DNA of 25,488 nt from Plakobranchus ocellatus (taxonomy: Eukaryota; Mollusca; Gastropoda; Plakobranchidae): NCBI GenBank assembly GCA_019648995.1, contig BLXT01000427.1, forward strand, positions 760,792 to 786,279. The letters are read 5' to 3'. Positions within the stretch are counted from its first letter, which is position 1. Each line of letters opens with the position of its first letter. The translations under genes and the position numbers were made by a program. This document shows positions 11,174 to 21,313 of this stretch, in pieces. The notes beneath the pieces were generated by a model. It saw nothing but the letters and a program-made list of their open reading frames with translations. It was not told the origin of the DNA and ran no database searches.

Positions 11174-13608
11174 GTGGGACGAAGCAACAGTTTTATTTAA
11201 ATGTAGTAAATTTTTATTTGTAAATATAGTAACTTTTATTAGCAATATGAAATCTTCAAGGCTGTCTTTCTGTCTCACACATAGAACATGGCCAATTGTA
11301 AGTTTTGCTCCTTCAAATGTTCATAAATGTACTGTTTTCTTAATATTGTACAAGAAATCTGGCATACTCAGACACTCATTGATAGTGTGGCATTGTCTTT
11401 ATTCATTGCAAGGTGTAGGGAGCGTAGGGAGCGCAAGTTTCTTTGTAAATCTGCAGTTACCATCCAGCACTTTTGTGTCACACCATTATGACAAGTTTCA
11501 CCCCAAATCAGTGTTTTTAAAATAAAAAATTAACTCCATTAAGAGCTGTTTTGGGTATTTTTCAATTTTCAACCTATTGATTAGACTAAACTTGGAAATA
11601 TAAGTCCATACACTTCAATGCAAATATCATGTCACTTCTTATAATCTTATAACACAATTACTTTGTCCTGGCAATGGTAAAAAAAAGTATACAAATACCA
11701 CACTTCCAGAAACATATAAATAAGTTTAAGGATTCTAAAGATGCAATGGTGGTTGAAAGAAATGAAATAAATATAGTAAAAGAATACAACCACAAACTCA
11801 AACTTATAAGAACAAATTAAACAACACACACTATACATAACATTTTGCCTTTAAGGCTTTATCAAGTAAAAAAAATGACAATCATAAATAAGATATCATA
11901 GATACTCGCTTAGCAGAGAATCATGACATAAAATATGAGCTTAATGTTTAAAGATCGTTATTTTGAAATGAAAAAATAACAATCTTTAAACATTAAGCTT
12001 ATATTCGTCATTTCTTTACTTGATAAAGCCTTAGGGGTGAAACATTGTTACATATACTCTGTGTTGTTTAATTTGTTCATATAAGTTTGAGTGGGTGTTT
12101 GTATTCTTTTACTGTCCTAGCAAGTGTGATATAGTTGTTTTCAACAAAAAAAAAAACAGTTCTTTTCATTTACTGATAAGATAAATATCTAAGAGATGGC
12201 AGTGTTTTTTTTTTTTTGGTTAAATTATCAAGTTTGTCAAAACAGTTGTTCTTGTAGATCTTAACTCAAGTTTCAGAAACTTGCAAACACAGATACTCCT
12301 TTCTGTCAATTTTGTTGCATTGAGTGGAAACAGCTGTGATTCAAGACTTTTAAGCACAAACAGAACTAGAATTTAAAACTGTTTTAAAATGGAAAAGGAA
12401 GTTTACTTTCCAATTTTTGTTTCTTTCTCATACCTTTTAATATTTCACAGGACGTATATTACTAAGCCTGTCTCAAGATATATTCATGCAGAGCCTGTCT
12501 TTGATGGAATTTTTTTTTTCTGTTCATTTAATTTCAACATGCTTTTTTTGTGTTATATCTTCCTTCTACCTTGTTTTCTTCTCATCAGTTCAATTTCCAA
12601 TTCCTCATAATCTTTTCTTTTCTACCTTCTATTCATTTTATATGCTAATCAGCTAAAAATAATTTCTCTTTGTGAGCTGGTAAACTATAGTTTCCACATA
12701 TAGGAAATAAGATTTATTATATTTTTATGCTTATCTATACACATATTGCAGTAAATTACATATTCCAATGCATTCAGGTTTTTGCTCTCAATTTGTTTTT
12801 TTTTGTTAGCAAATCAACCATAATATAACATGATGTTCACCCAAAAAGATGGTTGTGAACTCATATTGTCACTTTTAAGATTTTTTTTTTCATTGAAGTT
12901 ACCAAAAAAAAAAAAAGCCCAGTGGATAATGGCTTCTTTGCTTTATATTGGAAATATGAAAAACTTTAATGCCATCGGTAGCCAATGTAATTGTTTCATT
13001 GAATCTCAGATCAAGTGTAGTAAATTTTTGTTGTTGCTGCTGTTTTTAACGTTAAAAAAACCCTGTCTTGAGACCAGACCAAATGAGATCAGTCACATTT
13101 TGATTATTTTTTATTGTAAGTATAGCCAGAAACTTCATTTAATCAGTTTTTGCAGTTGTATTAAATTATTCTGTGACGAGATATTACAATTTTGTTTTTA
13201 ATTTTTAAAAAAAGCTGTGATAGGGCAGGAAAAAATAGAATTTTTTTTTTCTCAGCAGCTTTATATTGATTTTCTTACTCATTTGATCTAATCTAAAGAC
13301 GTTTTTCTGGTACATGTATCCTGTTCAGGAATAGTCTGATAAGGAGAGAATGGCTAGAAATATATTATATTTAAGTACTCTTCACCTAATCTCTTGAAGT
13401 ATTTTTTCTGCATTCAGTCAATGCAATTTTTAAGATTTAAATTTTGTGATCGTATGAATTAGGTTAATGAAATTTTGCCTAGTCTGCCAACAGAAAATTT
13501 GAAGTTAAAGTAACTTTTTCTTTTTATGTTTGATTTTTTGGCTGTAAATCTCATGTCATTAATACCATAAGCCTCATCTTTTAATAAAGTTTGTCATTTC
13601 TTTCGCAG
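11174..13608 (+). other. Intron 2 of the methyltransferase gene (2435 bp, phase 0)
   Basis: Starts GTGGGA and ends TTTCGCAG. It is AT-rich with several T homopolymers. It contains an imperfect foldback at 11775-12113, listed separately. A 123-codon open frame at 12830-13201 is low-complexity (runs of F, L and K) and is judged non-coding. Confidence 0.82.
11775..12113. repeat. Imperfect foldback (long inverted repeat) in intron 2
   Basis: The outer left arm 11775-11879 and outer right arm 12007-12113 are imperfect reverse complements over about 105 bp; for example AGTAAAAGAATAC pairs with GTATTCTTTTACT. A nested inner hairpin pairs 11938-11964 with 11971-12000 around a short loop. About 58 bp (11880-11937) on the left is unpaired. 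Both arms carry ACTTGATAAAGCCTT followed by an A-rich GAAAC-like word, reminiscent of hammerhead ribozyme cores found in Penelope-like element terminal repeats. GTCCTRGCAA occurs outside both ends (11666-11675 and 12113-12122), a possible duplicated target. The family is uncertain. Confidence 0.72.
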
Positions 13609-13809
13609 ATAACCAATCAGTGGCTTACTCTTGGGTTCCGTCCAGCATATATAGTTACTGAATATCTCAATCTAGGTGAGCCTCATGCTGTTTTTATAGA
13701 CCGTTTAAGAATGAGTCAATACCGTTATCTTGGTAAACGTGGATGGAATTTGATCTTTGAGCATGAACCTGTTCAGGATGCAGAGACAAGCAAGTTGGAT
13801 GACAGCTGA
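13609..13809 (+). CDS. FkbM-type methyltransferase, coding exon 3 (residues 298-363, stop TGA)
   Basis: C-terminal end of the methyltransferase. The acceptor TTCTTTCGCAG|ATAACC is strong and in phase 0, joining GLGKE to ITNQWLTLGFRPAYIVTEYL as expected for the FkbM C-terminal part (IDAEG, then a helix, then a GF/GY-RP-x-YIV-E strand). Residues 337-352 (YLGKRGWNLIFEHEPV region) match the usual final strand pair in which the chain returns to the Rossmann sheet. The tail after residue 353 is short and acidic. The stop codon is at 13807-13809, for a total of 363 codons. No ER-retention signal or second membrane segment is seen at the C-terminus. Confidence 0.87.
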   Translation: MTNQWLTLGFRPAYIVTEYLNLGEPHAVFIDRLRMSQYRYLGKRGWNLIFEHEPVQDAETSKLDDS

Positions 13810-14920
13810 TATGCAGTGTTATTTTTTCAGTTTGTGGAAGTTTTCAAAGATCTGATCGGAATAATTATTAGAGTGATAAACAGTTTTATAGCCTTTTTGC
13901 TTTCCCTACTTTTCATTTTCATACAATAACTTTTTTAAAGTAATTTCTTATTTTCTATTGATCTCTAGTGTCTTTTTCATTTTGAAAATTATTCATTTTT
14001 TTATATCGATTCGTTTCTAGATGGTGTGCTAATATTAATTTCTATTCATATTAATATTAATTGATATTGGTCCAGTAAGCATGATCATTCATAATTTTTG
14101 CATTGTTTTCAACTTTTGTGCAGTTATTATTTTGTATTATTGATCATGTAACCCAGTGAGAGCTAAGGATCAGAAACTTGTTTTGGTTTGCCATATACAG
14201 TAGGATTCACCTGAGCCAAATTCTTTACTTCTTTTAAGTAGATCTAGTGCTTGTGGAAAATTTTGAGCTCATGGTGCTTTATCTTAAAGACAAGTTCAAC
14301 GGCTAATTAGATGTATGGATAAGTCTAGTAATTTTTTTTTTATCCTTCAAGAACATCAGCTTAAGATACTGCAATAGTTTTTCTATTTTAGAACTTGCAC
14401 ATATTCTATGAGTGCCTTGTAATTTTTTACTTGAATATACAGTGTGCTTTAACTTTCAGATTTTAAATGTTAGAGAACCCCCTACATATTTCTAATTAGC
14501 ATAAAGTTGACTTTTATTGAGGTGACTCAAGTTGTGTAAGAACTAATGGGAAAACACTGAACTCTCTGATGTGGATGGTACTGTTTTAGATCCTGCTTTA
14601 GCCATGACAATAGAAAAAAAAAAATGTACAAAAACTGCCAATGATAATACTGTGGAACCCATATCTAACGACAGTTATTGTTATAAAGAGAGATTTAAAA
14701 AATCCCAGTTTTATCTTTTTTTAGGCCATATTTGATTTGTTTTTGAAATAATGAGTATAGGAACTGCTTCCCTCAGTTATAATCATAATGAAATCAGGAA
14801 ATTAAAAGAGAAGCAAAAAGTATCTAAAATTTCTCTTGCCCAATAATCTCAAGCACGAAATTTTACTTGCCATAAAATAGGCCTAGACCTACTTGCATTG
14901 TCTAGTATTACTATACTATC
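13810..14920. other. Downstream flank or 3' UTR of the methyltransferase gene; AT-rich
   Basis: No AATAAA occurs for roughly 1.8 kb after the stop codon, so either the 3' UTR is long, a variant signal is used, or another exon follows. No other gene is visible. Confidence 0.4.
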
Positions 14921-15345
14921 AAAGTTAACAATGCCAGGTATTGTGCTGTGCCCCTTTTTCTCACAGCCCCCCTCACATCATACCATGCTAAGCGTAACCA
15001 GTTCAGATGCGCAGATCCAGACCAACCCAACCCCTCAAGCCTAGCTAATGATTACCCTGTCTCCCGACCTAGTGATGAGTTAATGCCAATTGGGAGTGAG
15101 GGTGGGTTAGGGGGAAAAAAGTATTGAACGTGGTTTGGCATAAGGATGCATCTTTGATGAGTTGAGCAGGTGAAGAAAGTTAAGTAACAGAGGATGGAGA
15201 ATCACAGATCTATAAAGAGAGAGGGAGGGGGAGCATCATCTTAGTGGCTAGATAAACAAGCCAAGCACATCACTTAGCCAATGACCACTGACTGAGTGTG
15301 TTCATTACACTCTTGCCCGTTCCCATCCCTGTTAATAACTTTATC
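14921..15345. other. Higher-complexity, GC-richer block just before the SINE; unclassified
   Basis: Contains C-rich stretches, a GGGAGTGAGGGTGGG purine tract near 15091-15110 and a GA-rich run near 15215-15232. Its composition differs from the flanks and suggests an older repeat, but I see no ends or coding signal. Confidence 0.3.
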
Positions 15346-15608
15346 TATGTTAGACCAGTTGGCTACTATCCAAGAGGTCTGGGGTTCGAATCCCAGTCCG
15401 GGCCAAGTCAGATTTTCATTGCTTCTCTGTGTCCACCCAGCACTAAATGGGTAGCCATGTCTCTTAAGACCCGGCGAAATTGAAGGCGGCGACGAAAGTA
15501 ATGGCAAACTACCTCAAATGCTGTATGCCGAGAACAATCAGGACCCTACTCCTGGTTCCCCGATGCTTAGTCTAAGCGTGGGACCCACTTTACTTTTTTA
15601 TGTTAGAC
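15346..15608 (+). mobile_element. 5'-truncated tRNA-derived SINE with 10-bp target site duplication
   Basis: TATGTTAGAC is directly repeated at 15346-15355 and 15599-15608. The body starts inside the tRNA-like head at CAGTTGG, so the upstream part of box A is missing. A clear box B, GGTTCGAATCC, is at 15383-15393 and the tRNA 3' end CAGTCCGGGCCA follows. The tRNA-unrelated body includes CCACCCAGCACTAAATGGGTA and ends in CACTTTACTTTTTT at 15598. Mollusc genomes carry many tRNA-headed SINEs of this general form; I do not assign a named family. The perfect duplication suggests a fairly young insertion. Confidence 0.88.
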
Positions 15609-16571
15609 ATTCTCCACTATAACTACATCAATAAATTAAAGGAACAATTATTACTATGCTTATGTTCCAGTCTCGTTAGATCTCACTCTTTGCAGGGAAA
15701 TAACCATGAAAATGAGTGGTGTTGCCAGCTTTCACCTATGATTCAAATTAACAAAAAAATCTTCTTTAATCCCTTCTCTGGGAATATCAACAACCCTTGC
15801 CATAACAATTCTTTAAGATAAGAGCAAAAGTTGGTATTTCTGAGTTCCACTAAATCCTCGGTCAGTCATTTATTTTGGGCAGACGAATGTAAATTCAAAT
15901 CCATAATAATCTAGTATAAGTGTCTTCCTACATTTGCTCTTATTCAAGTCATAAAAGACTGATTTTAGGCAGAGTATGTTTTAAGGTATTATGTATAGAT
16001 CTAAGGTATAATTGTAATTGTTTTAAAGAATTGTTTTCTTTTTAATTTATTATCTTGCAGGATTACAATCAGTCTATTCACAAGATCGATAAATTGAGTT
16101 TGTTGCAGTCATGATTTATTTTTTCAATGTATAATAATAAACACCAAATGGCAGTTCAATGATACCTTAATACAATAACAAGGCATCTCACATGTGAATT
16201 CCATGAACTTTTATGTAATTTTTTTTTGCAATGAATCAGCTATTTATTGCATCACAACTGTTTTTATTTTTAATTTTGATAAAACATATCATTGTTTACA
16301 ACTCACACTTAGCATATCAAATTATTACACCATTCCTACAGTTATTCAACCCATTTCAAATTTGAAAAAATAAAAAAAACATGTGCTTTATTTGGACCAC
16401 TCAAATTTAATTTTAATACCAAAAAATTTGATCTGATTTTGTTATTGAGTCTTCAGTTCTTTAAAATTTGCTTCCTTCCCATTAATTCAGTGTTTGGGAT
16501 AAGATTTTTTTGTTTGTTCATATACTGGTATGGCACTTTGAGCATTAGGTGTTTGATGTCATGAAAGTAGC
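15609..16571. other. AT-rich interval, nothing recognised
   Basis: No coding or RNA signals. AATAAA words at about 15630 and 16136 are in AT-rich sequence and are weak poly(A)-signal candidates. Confidence 0.45.
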
Positions 16572-16736
16572 AAGGGGTCAGGAACCTTTTTGGCTTAGAG
16601 AGCCATGAACACGAAATATTTTTTAAAGTAATTCCATGAGATTCCTATAATATGCTTAAAACTTAAAATACAAGTAAATTACATTTTTATGCTGTTGCTA
16701 ATCAGTGATGAGTATTTCTTTCCATTAACGTTACTC

Positions 16737-17062
16737 CTCTGTGGATTTCAAATGCTTCAGATATTTGGTTGTCCATATGTTTTCTTGCTGTAGCTTCTTT
16801 GTAGATTTTATCTATTATGGTGACATAGTTCTTGTTGATATTTACCTTCCTGAATGCTTGGACCATTGCTGCATGTTCCACCGGGTTGAAAGCTTTCTCA
16901 CAGTCTATAAATCCAAGGCACAGTGATAAGTTATACTCATGGCATTTCTCTATTAATTGATTTAAAGCTTGGAGATGATCAGTTGCTGAGAAGTTTTTTT
17001 CTAAAACCTGCCTGCCCTCTTGCTTGGTTTTCATCTAGAATTCTTTCCATTCTTTTTTGTAG
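16737..17062 (-). pseudogene. Inverted 5' portion of the LINE reverse transcriptase
   Basis: Encodes reverse transcriptase motifs upstream of the RGV-RQGDPISP block, on the opposite strand from the rest of the LINE. LGFIDCEKAFNPVEH corresponds to the F-x-DYEKAFDSVEH motif A; the catalytic-region aspartates are still visible although the Y and D of the usual wording have changed. One frameshift lies near 17000 between AGFRKK and SATDHL. Confidence 0.85.
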
Positions 17063-17950
17063 GAGTAAGAGAGGAGAAAGACAAAGCAATCCAATCTCAC
17101 CCAAATTATTCATAACAGTTATCAAACAAGTATTTAAGGAGGCCGATATAAAATATGGCATCAACATAGATAGATTATCTAAGAGATGTGAGATTTGCAG
17201 ATGATGAGCAGAGAAAGAAGAAGAAATGGAGGAACGCCTAGACAGACTAAATAGTGAAAGTAAAAAAGTCTGATTGAAAATTCATAAAGGGAAAACAAAA
17301 TACATGACCAATTACATAACAGATAGACCCATAGTAATAGACAACGAGAATATAGAGATTGTCACAAAATACATATATCTGGGCCAGAAACCACAATGAA
17401 AAACAGAGCCAATGAAGAAATAATAACGAGGATAAGAAAGGCATGATATAATTTGGAAAATACTGGGAAATCCTCCAAGATACAACTTTACCTTTTATAC
17501 GAAAAAGAAAAATATATGACCAGTGCATCATTCCAACAATGACATATGAGTGTCAAACATGGACACTAAACAAGAAACTGTGTCACAAACTACAAACAGC
17601 ACAAAGAGCTATGGAAAGAGAGATGCTAAACATCAAACTTAAAGATAGAATACCAATAACACTTAACAGAGATAAGATAAAAGACCCAGGTGACCGATTT
17701 AGCCCAATACATTCAAAGACAAAAATGGAGGGGGGCAGGACTCATTGCTATAGAAAAAGATAACAGAAGGACTAAAATATGCACAGAGTGGCAACCGAGG
17801 TCAGGAAGAAGAGATGGGCAGATAAGAAGCAAGATGGATAGATGACATCAGAAGAGCAGCAGGTCCACAATGGCAGAGGAAGGCACAAGATCGGAGGAAG
17901 TGGAAGACATCTGCAGAGGGCTACATCCTGCAGTGGATGGACAAAGCCCC
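17063..17950 (+). pseudogene. Direct 3' portion of the LINE reverse transcriptase ORF
   Basis: Carries NPISPKLF, FADD and the C-terminal part typical of RTE-like LINE polyproteins often labelled craniofacial development protein 2-like: YGCETWTL-like YECQTWTL, QRAMEREML, then RSGRRDGQIRS and a terminal WMDKA. Frames change several times, so it cannot be expressed as one protein. Confidence 0.85.
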
Positions 17951-17972
17951 CAAGAACAATGTAATGGTACTC

Positions 17973-18165
17973 ATGGTGTCGCATGGTTTTGTTGGTGGCT
18001 TTGTAGTCTGGTTAATGGGTGGTTGGATTAAGCTATATGCAGTTGTTGAGACTTCATCCGTTAAACGTGATCATAGATTGGTTTTAATTTTCTTTAGATT
18101 TGAGAAAGACTGCTCACATGCATACCTAGAACCAAACATTGTCAGTACAGCAACACTCACAAGCT
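17973..18165 (-). pseudogene. hAT transposase C-terminal (dimerisation region) remnant
   Basis: Minus-strand reading gives VSVAVLTMFGSRYACEQSF then SNLKKIKTNL, a stop, then SRLTDE. This matches the conserved hAT C-terminal block (MFGS-Y-CEQ-FS-MK-IK, followed by SRLTDEHL). It directly follows the N-terminal piece because the central catalytic region is deleted. The end of the coding region is cut by the LINE insertion at about 17966. Confidence 0.85.
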
Positions 18166-18618
18166 GCAGTTTGTGGTCTGTGATGGAAAGCATGTTCCAA
18201 GTTTTGACAATCAGCTGACAGGTTGTCAAAAAGTTCATTGGTGACATCAAGCATGAATGCTTTGGCATACTCCCCATCTGTGAATGGCTTTTGATTTCTC
18301 ACAATTTCTGAAGCACCAGCAAAACTAGTTGAATTCCAGTCACCTTGTTGGGTCAAAACACAGAGTTGCTGCTGACTTGCTTGCACTCTTGATAGTAGCT
18401 CTTGACATGCTTTCTTCGCTGCTGTCCCCCACAGGATATTTCAGTTCAAATGTAGCATGGGATGTAGCTTGATATTTGACTGTTTGACTGATGCAATTTT
18501 ATCATTGCGTATTAGACACACTGTAGAACCTGCTTTCTCCACAAAGGCAAAATTCCTCTGTCTATTTCTGCTGAAAAGTATGATACTCCTTGTCTTTTCT
18601 TCTTTTAGCTATCTTCTC
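18130..18618 (-). pseudogene. hAT transposase N-terminal remnant (decayed BED zinc finger and following segment)
   Basis: Minus-strand reading gives KRRKDKEYHTFQQK near 18590-18618, then FAFVEKAGSTVCLIRNDKIAS, then KKACQELLSRVQASQQQL and SFAGASEIVRNQKPFTDGEY and AKAFMLDVTNELFDNL. This is the N-terminal part of the hAT transposase group related to GTF2IRD2, ZBED and EPM2AIP1-like proteins. A stop lies after TFQQK, there is a frameshift before FAFVEK, the second cysteine of the CxxC pair is replaced (CLIR), and the histidine part of the finger is disrupted. After NELFDNL the frame runs into the C-terminal segment, showing a large internal deletion near 18180-18230. Confidence 0.85.
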
Positions 18619-18904
18619 AAATTAGTTACCTGACAAGGTCATTAAAACAAGGGAACTTAACTTCCTGACCTCATGACAAGCCATCGTGCAGACTCTTTTA
18701 CACATGCGCACATTGGCCACTATTTTGGGCAGCAAAATATGGCAACCCCACTTGAATTTAGTCACCAATGACCATCACAAGTTCGTGTTGGCACAAAGGA
18801 ATCTAACAAAACATTTTTTCAAGATTACAGGTTAGTCTGCAAGCCAGATGCAGACATAAAAAAGAGCCACACCTGGCTTGCAAGCCATAGGTTCCTGACC
18901 CCTG

Positions 18905-20100
18905 GTCTAACTAACGATTGCGTAGACCATCAAAAAAATATTCCAAGATGGTGCCAAAGACACTAATTAATAGATCTCCTGAACGAATTTCGAGATTTTT
19001 TGTCCATGTGCAAATTTTCCATTCCAGCTTTTATTGAAGAAATGAGTTTAATTTACCCTGTGATATTAGATGTATATGTATATCTTTTATACTAGATCGA
19101 GATTGGATTGAATGAATTTTATCTTTTTTGAAAATTTTAAAAACATTCAGTTTAATTATCTTCTGAAAAATTTATACTGTATCTATATTTCAATGCACAT
19201 TTTTTTTCAAAATCTGGTTGTGACTAATGAATTTGGGTCTTTCATTAACACTTTTATCCTATAATTGTATAGTACTTAATAATTATGTGCATTTGGAGAA
19301 TACACTTTTCATCTTGAAGATTTCTGAAACCAAGCTATAATTTAGTAACTGTGACATCTTCAACATTTTATTTATTTTGTGCTTTGCCTGTCTTGCTGAA
19401 TTGTGGTGGGGGGGGTTGCTTTGTCAATTTGAGTTTTAAATTTTGTATGTCATTAGAATTACTTCTAACAAGTTAGATGTTATAAATAATAGTTTTTAAG
19501 GAAATTGCATGGAGGAAAGTAAAGTTTATTTTGAATGCTCTTTCAAAAGTTTTAATACCTTTATCTTAGCACAGAATCTACATATTTCTACCCAGTTGTC
19601 ATCTTTGCAAGCTTGCAGAGAGAAGTTCCAGGAGAGGTTATTAATTTTTATTGTAAATGTGTTAATCTGTCATTCAGTAAATTAATTTCCATACATGATA
19701 AAATAATATCAGTGTATGCATTGCTTTGTAAGGTCTGTAGAAAGATAAAGAGACAATCTAAAGAAGGTATTGACACCTATGCAGTCTTGTATGTAGGGAC
19801 TTACTTTGTAACAGTCAATCCACATTAAGTTTTATGTGAGAATGACCATTCATATATATGCAAGTGAAGAGTTTGAAACAGTCTGATATTCAAGTTTTAT
19901 GCATGAAATAATTTCTTATTAATTCCTTGATGGGGTTTCATCAACCATTTTTTTAAATACATGGACTTTACTGGGTGTGTTGATCTGAAGGGTTTACATG
20001 AGGCTGGTGTTAACGCAAAACTACTTTCATATGAATTCAAAACAATCAAATTGTTAGCTGGCTTCACAGATCAAGGGTGCAAAATGTAGGTTGCACTCAA
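18905..20100. other. AT-rich interval, nothing recognised
   Basis: Homopolymer-rich; a 71-codon frame at 19613-19828 has no family motif. No RNA gene seen. Confidence 0.45.
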
Positions 20101-20254
20101 AAGGGATGCCAGTTTTCCGATTTTAACAGGATTTCCGACTTTTTGCCGTATTTTTATTACTTAGGAGCCAATTATACTTTAACCATAGCTTTGAGAAAAC
20201 TATTTAACACTGTGAAGTTTCCTGTTTTTTTGTCAGAGACCATTGGCATCCCTG
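20101..20254. mobile_element. Possible 154-bp hAT-like MITE
   Basis: GGGATGCCA (20103-20111) and TGGCATCCCTG (20244-20254) form inverted ends; the right end reads CAGGGATGCCA inwards, a hAT-like start. Flanks ACTCAAAA (20095-20102) and ATTCAACA (20255-20262) match at 6 of 8 positions, consistent with a decayed 8-bp duplication, if the left end has lost its first two bases. Confidence 0.4.
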
Positions 20255-20262
20255 ATTCAACA

Positions 20263-21313
20263 ATGTGTTCTTGTTTTACTCAGTGAGTGTGAAATCTGTT
20301 TTAAAAAGTATTTGTGATCCTATAGTATGAAAAAGTGAAAAAAAAAATGTTACATTGGTATGCAATTTGCTGCATACATTACACTGCAAAGCGCTCATGG
20401 ATAGGCATTCTTAGGAGTTGATCAGCCCGACAAACTTTAGGGACCAGTTGAAGGAATCTAAGTATACAGAGCTGCTCAAAAGCAACATGAATGATAAACT
20501 GGTCCATCCAAAAAGATAGCCTTAATGACAAAACTCTCTCTGGCTTTAATTGCCATCAATGAAAATTTTACCTTAAATTATGCTTTGCATTTTGCAGATA
20601 TTATTGGTCAGTTAGGCTAACCAAACTTGTGTTGATATGCATTTTGTGAAATGAATGTCGATAAAGAGAAAGTTCTATATTAGGAGAAACTAATTTTTTA
20701 TTCATGTAATAGCTGTGAAATGTAGAAATGCTCCATTCTTCAATCAATGATATTATAAATATCTCATACGGGTATTGAACTTTACAATGGATATTTTTTT
20801 ATTTTTAACTACTGTAACAATTTAACATACATTCCTTTTTACAAGCAGCCCAAAAAATTTGCTTAACATATTGAACAACCAGGGTAACTTTCAATTAGCA
20901 TTTATTTCATGGGATTCAGTTACAAGAAATTGTATCTAACACATGGCAGTTGCATATAAAAAATATAGCAATAAATTTTCCTTTCTATGATGCGATTTTT
21001 AATGGACTCGTCTTCTCATAAGTAATGTAGGCTTCTCTAGTTTTTAATCAGTGCAGAAATCCAGAAAGGAAAATGCCCGCCATTCTGAGAGATAAGTTTG
21101 TGTAATGAGATGCAGTTGAACTGGTTTCAAAAGAGTAAATTTCTTTTAAGTTCCTTTTTTGATTTCATTCTCAAAAAAAAAAAAACCAAAAAAAAACAAT
21201 TTTTACCCAGTCCTGCAATAGCTCATGCTTTAAAAAAAATTTTTTTTTTTACCTCATACAATGGTGCATGTTGTTATTGGCCATTGATTTTACTTTATAT
21301 ATCTTTTTCAAAT
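20263..21313. other. AT-rich interval, nothing recognised
   Basis: A-runs and T-runs (for example 21174-21200 and 21228-21250) and no coding or RNA signal. Confidence 0.45.

Larger units (their letters stand above)
16737..17966 (+). mobile_element. 5'-truncated, 5'-inverted RTE-like LINE fragment inserted in the hAT element
   Basis: The 3' part (about 17063-17966) is on the + strand: RGERQSNPISPKLF (from 17070), the catalytic RFADD box at 17191-17205 in another frame, then CQTWTLNKKLCHKLQTAQRA (17551 on) and a C-terminal tail ending in WMDKA at about 17945. The preceding part of the same ORF (about 16737-17062) is on the minus strand: RMERILDENQARGQAGFRKK, then ATDHLQALNQLIEKCHEYNL, GFIDCEKAFNPVEH, and ending EIHRGV. 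RGV is where the + strand part resumes (RGERQ), so the source was contiguous and its 5' piece is inverted. TACTC at 16732-16736 and 17968-17972 may be a short target duplication. Several stops and frameshifts are present. Confidence 0.85.
16572..18904 (-). mobile_element. Internally deleted hAT DNA transposon, interrupted by a LINE fragment
   Basis: The left end AAGGGGTCAGGAACC (16572-16586) and right end GGTTCCTGACCCCTG (18890-18904) are inverted repeats matching at 14 of 15 positions; the CAGGGGTC start is typical of hAT elements. Subterminal GGCTNAGAGAGCC-like and AAGAGCCACACCTGGCTTGC words also fit. Transposase remnants read on the minus strand from about 18618 down to 17970. Without the LINE insert the element is about 1.1 kb, much shorter than an autonomous copy. 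No convincing 8-bp target duplication remains. Confidence 0.87.

Noticed and set aside
12018-12051. Active hammerhead ribozyme
   Set aside because: The TTGATAA core differs from CUGAUGA and stem I does not pair well; only resemblance is claimed.
12830-13201. 123-codon open frame inside intron 2
   Set aside because: Low-complexity F/L/K-rich translation and no splice or domain support.
15356-15405. tRNA gene
   Set aside because: Only the 3' half of a tRNA is present (box B and T arm) and it continues into a SINE body.
16571-18912. 8-bp hAT target duplication
   Set aside because: Flanks AAAGTAGC and GTCTAACT do not match at any small offset.
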